A stretch of 64,000 nt of DNA from assembly GCA_029532415.1 (NCBI GenBank), contig JAQOTA010000067.1:186001-250000 (forward strand), given 5' to 3'. Under the pieces are notes generated by a model. The model was given only the letters and a program-made list of their open reading frames with translations, was not told the origin of the DNA and made no database searches. Made by a program: the position numbers and the translations under genes. Below are positions 60,575 to 64,000 of the stretch, one piece after another. How positions within the stretch are numbered: the stretch's first letter is position 1; the number at the start of each line of letters is the position of its first letter. Source of the DNA: Marasmius tenuissimus (lineage: Eukaryota; Basidiomycota; Agaricomycetes; Agaricales; Marasmiaceae).

Positions 60575-62780
60575 TGGATTGTCCATAGAAACTCACCTCA
60601 ACGCCGAGTTTTCAACCGTAGATCTCCAGTTCTAGCTCGAACTCTGTGACGCAGAGAAGATGTCCCTCTGTCTCCCGTTCCGTCGCAAGCGGCGGTTCGG
60701 TTGCAAGTGATCAAGCGGAGTGTAACTTAAAGAGAAACATATGATAGTATCGGCATGTGTTCTCTCAAGACATCCACGTCTCTCGGCCCCAGTTAGAATT
60801 TGTAGCCGCCTATTCCAACTTGAATAGGTCACACTCGTACCTCCAGCTTTTCGGTTAATCACGGAATGGGCTTGTATTCGACGAACCTAGAACAACAACC
60901 CAAGTTTTTGTTTTTTGTTTTAGATTGCCGAGCAACTCCGAAGGTAAAGAAACGGATGACAGGATGGCTAGGGAATAGAACTTGAAGTGACGATGAGGTC
61001 GAGCCGGTGATGATGGTATGAAAGCAGGTTCAGGCGGAGTCCGAATGAAGACGTCGTTCAATTTGGATTATGTGGGCGCTTTTCTCGTTGGCTTTTTACC
61101 CCCACTCGACATCAAGACCCTCTCAGCTTTTCTTCGATCGGCAACTAGCCAAGAAGCCTAGCCAAGCTCTAGTTTGGCGGGATCAGAACTGCTAGGAAAC
61201 CTCTCGAGACTCAATGATTATCACCGCACAATATGCCCTCATTACCATTCAGTACGAGCACCGTTTGTCTCGGCTTAGATACTCTCTCTCTCTTTGATTT
61301 AAAACTATCTGCTGCTCCCCCTCCCCCTCCAGCGTCGTTTGTCGCTTTTTCATCGTTATGCTTGGTAAGATATCTGAGCTGAGGCTGTATGATCTCAATG
61401 AACGCCGCATATCATGCGAGCATCGGGAGACGAAGCAACATTTTTCGCTATTGGCAGTCGAAACCAGATCAACCAATTGGGTGACAGTGCCTTGGATCGA
61501 AAGAGTCTTGCACTCATTGCACACCAAAATCACGATTTCAGCACGAGGAATCGCCGTTTCGAAACTTGTAAGGTTCAAGAATGAAGTTGTAGTGTTGCTC
61601 GTACTGATATCCGCGACTCTTGCACGCCAATTTTCCTTCTCAATAACCTGGATTGATCCAGCTCAGCCAGATTTGTTTCTTGAAGTTTTGGAAGGGTCCT
61701 CGTATTGTAGGTCAGCCAGTCGTTCCGTGGCTCCCATCTACCGTGGAATGGCGTACCAAGGTATTAGTGGAGGTATCTGTAATCCAACCCCCTCCGAGTA
61801 GCTGAATATCCAAATCGACCTCCCAGTCCACCCTTGCTCAAACCTCTTGTTGCACCAGTAAGATGACCATCTCTGTTTTTGCCACTACATTGCTTGCTTA
61901 TTGCGCGACAGGTTTGGATTGCCGAAACCGTTTGTTCTCACATTCTCAGCGCCTTGTCATCCAAGATAAAGGTAGAACGCCCAGAGGAGACGAATGAAGT
62001 CTTTCGGGTGCTACGAATCCGAGAGGAGGTGGACGTACACCTCCGAAACAGATGGTAATGATAACGCGAATAATAGCGGGTTTTTTTCGCCGAATCAAAT
62101 GGCAAAAGAATATAAATATTCATCTGGGGTATTAGCTTGTCTTTTGACTATTCTGACTGGACACGCCGCACGCCGCACCACAACCTATCTTCCTCGTCGA
62201 TGGTCCATCTAGCCAACAACTATTTCGAGCCTTCAGTCCAATCTTGGAGAGTAATTCAAGGATGACCTTCATTAGGAGTACCCATCGAAGTTGTCGAGTC
62301 ATCAGTGATAGAATTAAATTCTGTTCGTCTTTCCCCCATTACCCCCACTCTTGAACCTGCTCGGTATCTCGTTCACAATACAATGACGCTGGAGGCCAAC
62401 TCGCCAGCTACGATCCCTCGTCTTTAGCGCTTCGGCAGTTACATTGAATATCGTGGCTTTCGTGAGTGTTCGCTCTATACTCGGATTCTATTTCGTCCGT
62501 ATGTTTGGGTTGATATGCCAGTGCGCGTATCAACCAGGGCACAAGAATATCCAGTATTTGGTCTATATCGGGGAGATCTGTTTCTGACAGTTATGTGAAC
62601 CCAATGGGGTCGTCGCATTGGTGGACATAGCGAGGACTGATACAGCATCTAGGACACGGGACTCGATACCCGGCCTCACGTATATGACTGGTGTGAGAGC
62701 GACAGAACGACGTCCTTCCCTTCCCCCCACCATCACAAGTTGAACAGCCATCTCCTCATTTTCCCTTCGATCACGGGTGG
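60575..62780. repeat. Type I upstream flank and promoter of copy F
   Basis: Aligns with the window start: 60575 with 1, 61020 with 427 and 62617 (ATTGG) with 2074. No gene seen. Confidence 0.65.
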
Positions 62781-64000
62781 ATGGCGATGTTCAATGTCTT
62801 CAACGAGACCAGAGACATCCAGATTGGCCATAATGCAACCTTCCACACTGTAGGCGGCAATTTGACGACAACGACGACAAATACATATTACAATGATCAA
62901 GGGGATAAGGTTGAATTGGTGCGCACGAACCTTATACTGATTACCGACGTTCTGACTGGAGCATAGTACGGAAATATGTTCAGAAAAATACTCATGGGCG
63001 ACATCATTGTGCGAAGGGATGTCTCTTCGCAGGTCCTAGAAGTGGTCGTGGAAAATAAACATCGAGAATTGGATCGTGGGGAATCACAACGACGGTCCAA
63101 AGTGGTGAGAGTTAGGAAAACCACGCAACACGTCGAGGTAATGGGACTCCCAGGAAACTTCACAAGCATAGCAATTGAGGGATTGGATGGGACTCAAGAG
63201 GGTCTTGAGATCGTAAGCACACTTCATAGAGGTCCATGTCAGTATCTTATGAGGCATTGCAGATATCAGAGCGTGTATGCAGAGAGCTGGCATCTCGGCG
63301 GTATGTTCAGATACATGCTCGCAGAGTGGTCTACTAATTTGATTTCAGGTCGCCGCTATTCCCCCAGCTGGTAGGAATAGGCCAGTCCAAGCAGCCGACG
63401 TGGATCTTGCATGACGGTAGGGGTTTTTGGTTGGTGGTTTTACCTGTGAACACTAATGATTACATCGAAGAGCTGGCGAACGGGTTGGAATTCTGCGACA
63501 AAATGTGGGCTGAGAGTCGAGTTGTGTGGTACTACCTTTGGTATACACAGGTATGTCCAGCCTTTTGACATCCTTCGCCGGCTGATGATATCTTTAGACC
63601 ACCTCGTTTGATGCTTTGCTCGCAGACAAGACTCTTACGATACCTGTAAGTGGTTTATTTATAGAATTTACCCCTCTGATAGATGAATGACAGGTTTGGG
63701 CAGAGCGGGGTTTCTGGAATTTCAACCTCAAAACCCACGCTTGGCAATACGACGTCCCTTCCATCTCCCTCTCCCCACCAAACATCGACCTCTCTCTCAA
63801 ACCACTCCGCTATTCACCAACCCCACTTCGCCACCAAACACCTCCCCAACTCGACTCCACCGAGATCTTTGCCTGCATTGAAAACCAACTCGGCGACTTT
63901 TTGCATGTGATTGCGTCAACAGGGGAGACAAGGCACATCGAAGATCTTTCAGCTTTCGCACGCCATGGCCTTCTGACCTTCGGGGCTGTTGTCGACCGAA
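62781..64000 (+). pseudogene. Array family copy F (one premature stop, runs off the window)
   Basis: Exons 62781-62918, 62967-63212, 63263-63300, 63349-63416, 63471-63550 and exon 6 from 63598 to beyond the window end. All phases agree. In exon 6 TGA at 63688-63690 stands where copies D and E have CGA, a single C-to-T change at a CpG; the frame is otherwise open afterwards. It is closest to copy A in its first five exons. Whether the 3' exons are intact cannot be seen. Confidence 0.75.

Noticed and set aside
1..64000. Whole 7-10 kb unit as one giant transposon
   Set aside because: No common inverted ends or constant target duplications border the units, and the flank classes are reshuffled; tandem duplication fits better.

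Overview
The window looks like a repeat-rich accessory region of a basidiomycete (Agaricomycete) chromosome. Genes are cut by many short introns of about 46-65 bp. The mobile elements are of kinds typical of mushrooms: a Ty1/copia element, a Plavaka-like (CACTA/CMC) transposase, hAT and CMC non-autonomous elements, and an apparent DUF6698-type gene. No bacterial operon, CRISPR array, rRNA or tRNA was seen.

The backbone is a head-to-tail array of one gene family on the + strand. Six copies start at 2238, 27714, 36820, 46598, 53885 and 62781, and a seventh survives as a 3' fragment at 13856-14290. Copies lie about 7-10 kb apart. My hand-built model has 10 exons, the same in every copy. The copies at 2238, 46598 and 53885 are open from ATG to stop (622, 616 and 619 aa). 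Those at 27714 and 62781 each carry one premature TGA, and the one at 36820 has lost its 3' half. One intron is GC-AG in every copy where it can be read. The protein has a short Thr-rich N-terminus, a segment resembling the N-lobe of a protein kinase without the usual lysine, a large conserved C-terminal region and a basic tail. I recognise the general architecture from expanded families in mushroom genomes but know no function.

Around each gene are duplicated flanks of several classes: three upstream (I: 1-2237, 33940-36819, 60575-62780; II: about 43980-46597, 51560-53884; III: about 8950-10175, 25370-27713) and two downstream (alpha and beta). The classes combine differently in different units, so the array looks reshuffled by unequal exchange and gene conversion. 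The alpha downstream flank contains remnants of a second gene on the - strand that converges on the family gene. Its best exon is 31412-31651.

Mobile elements break up the array. At 10190-13855 a 5'-truncated copia element has replaced most of one unit and is itself interrupted by a 998-bp CMC element (11248-12245). At about 17060-23005 there is a Plavaka-like transposase fragment cut by a 605-bp hAT element, then a decayed transposon-associated gene, then the DUF6698-like gene. Further insertions are a solo LTR (25590-25970), a 570-bp hAT element (35449-36018), a 320-bp insertion (38642-38961), a possible retroposon (40782-41172) and a second CMC element (42898-43879). There are two tandem-repeat arrays: 29 bp at 23317-23577 and 153 bp at about 41990-42612.
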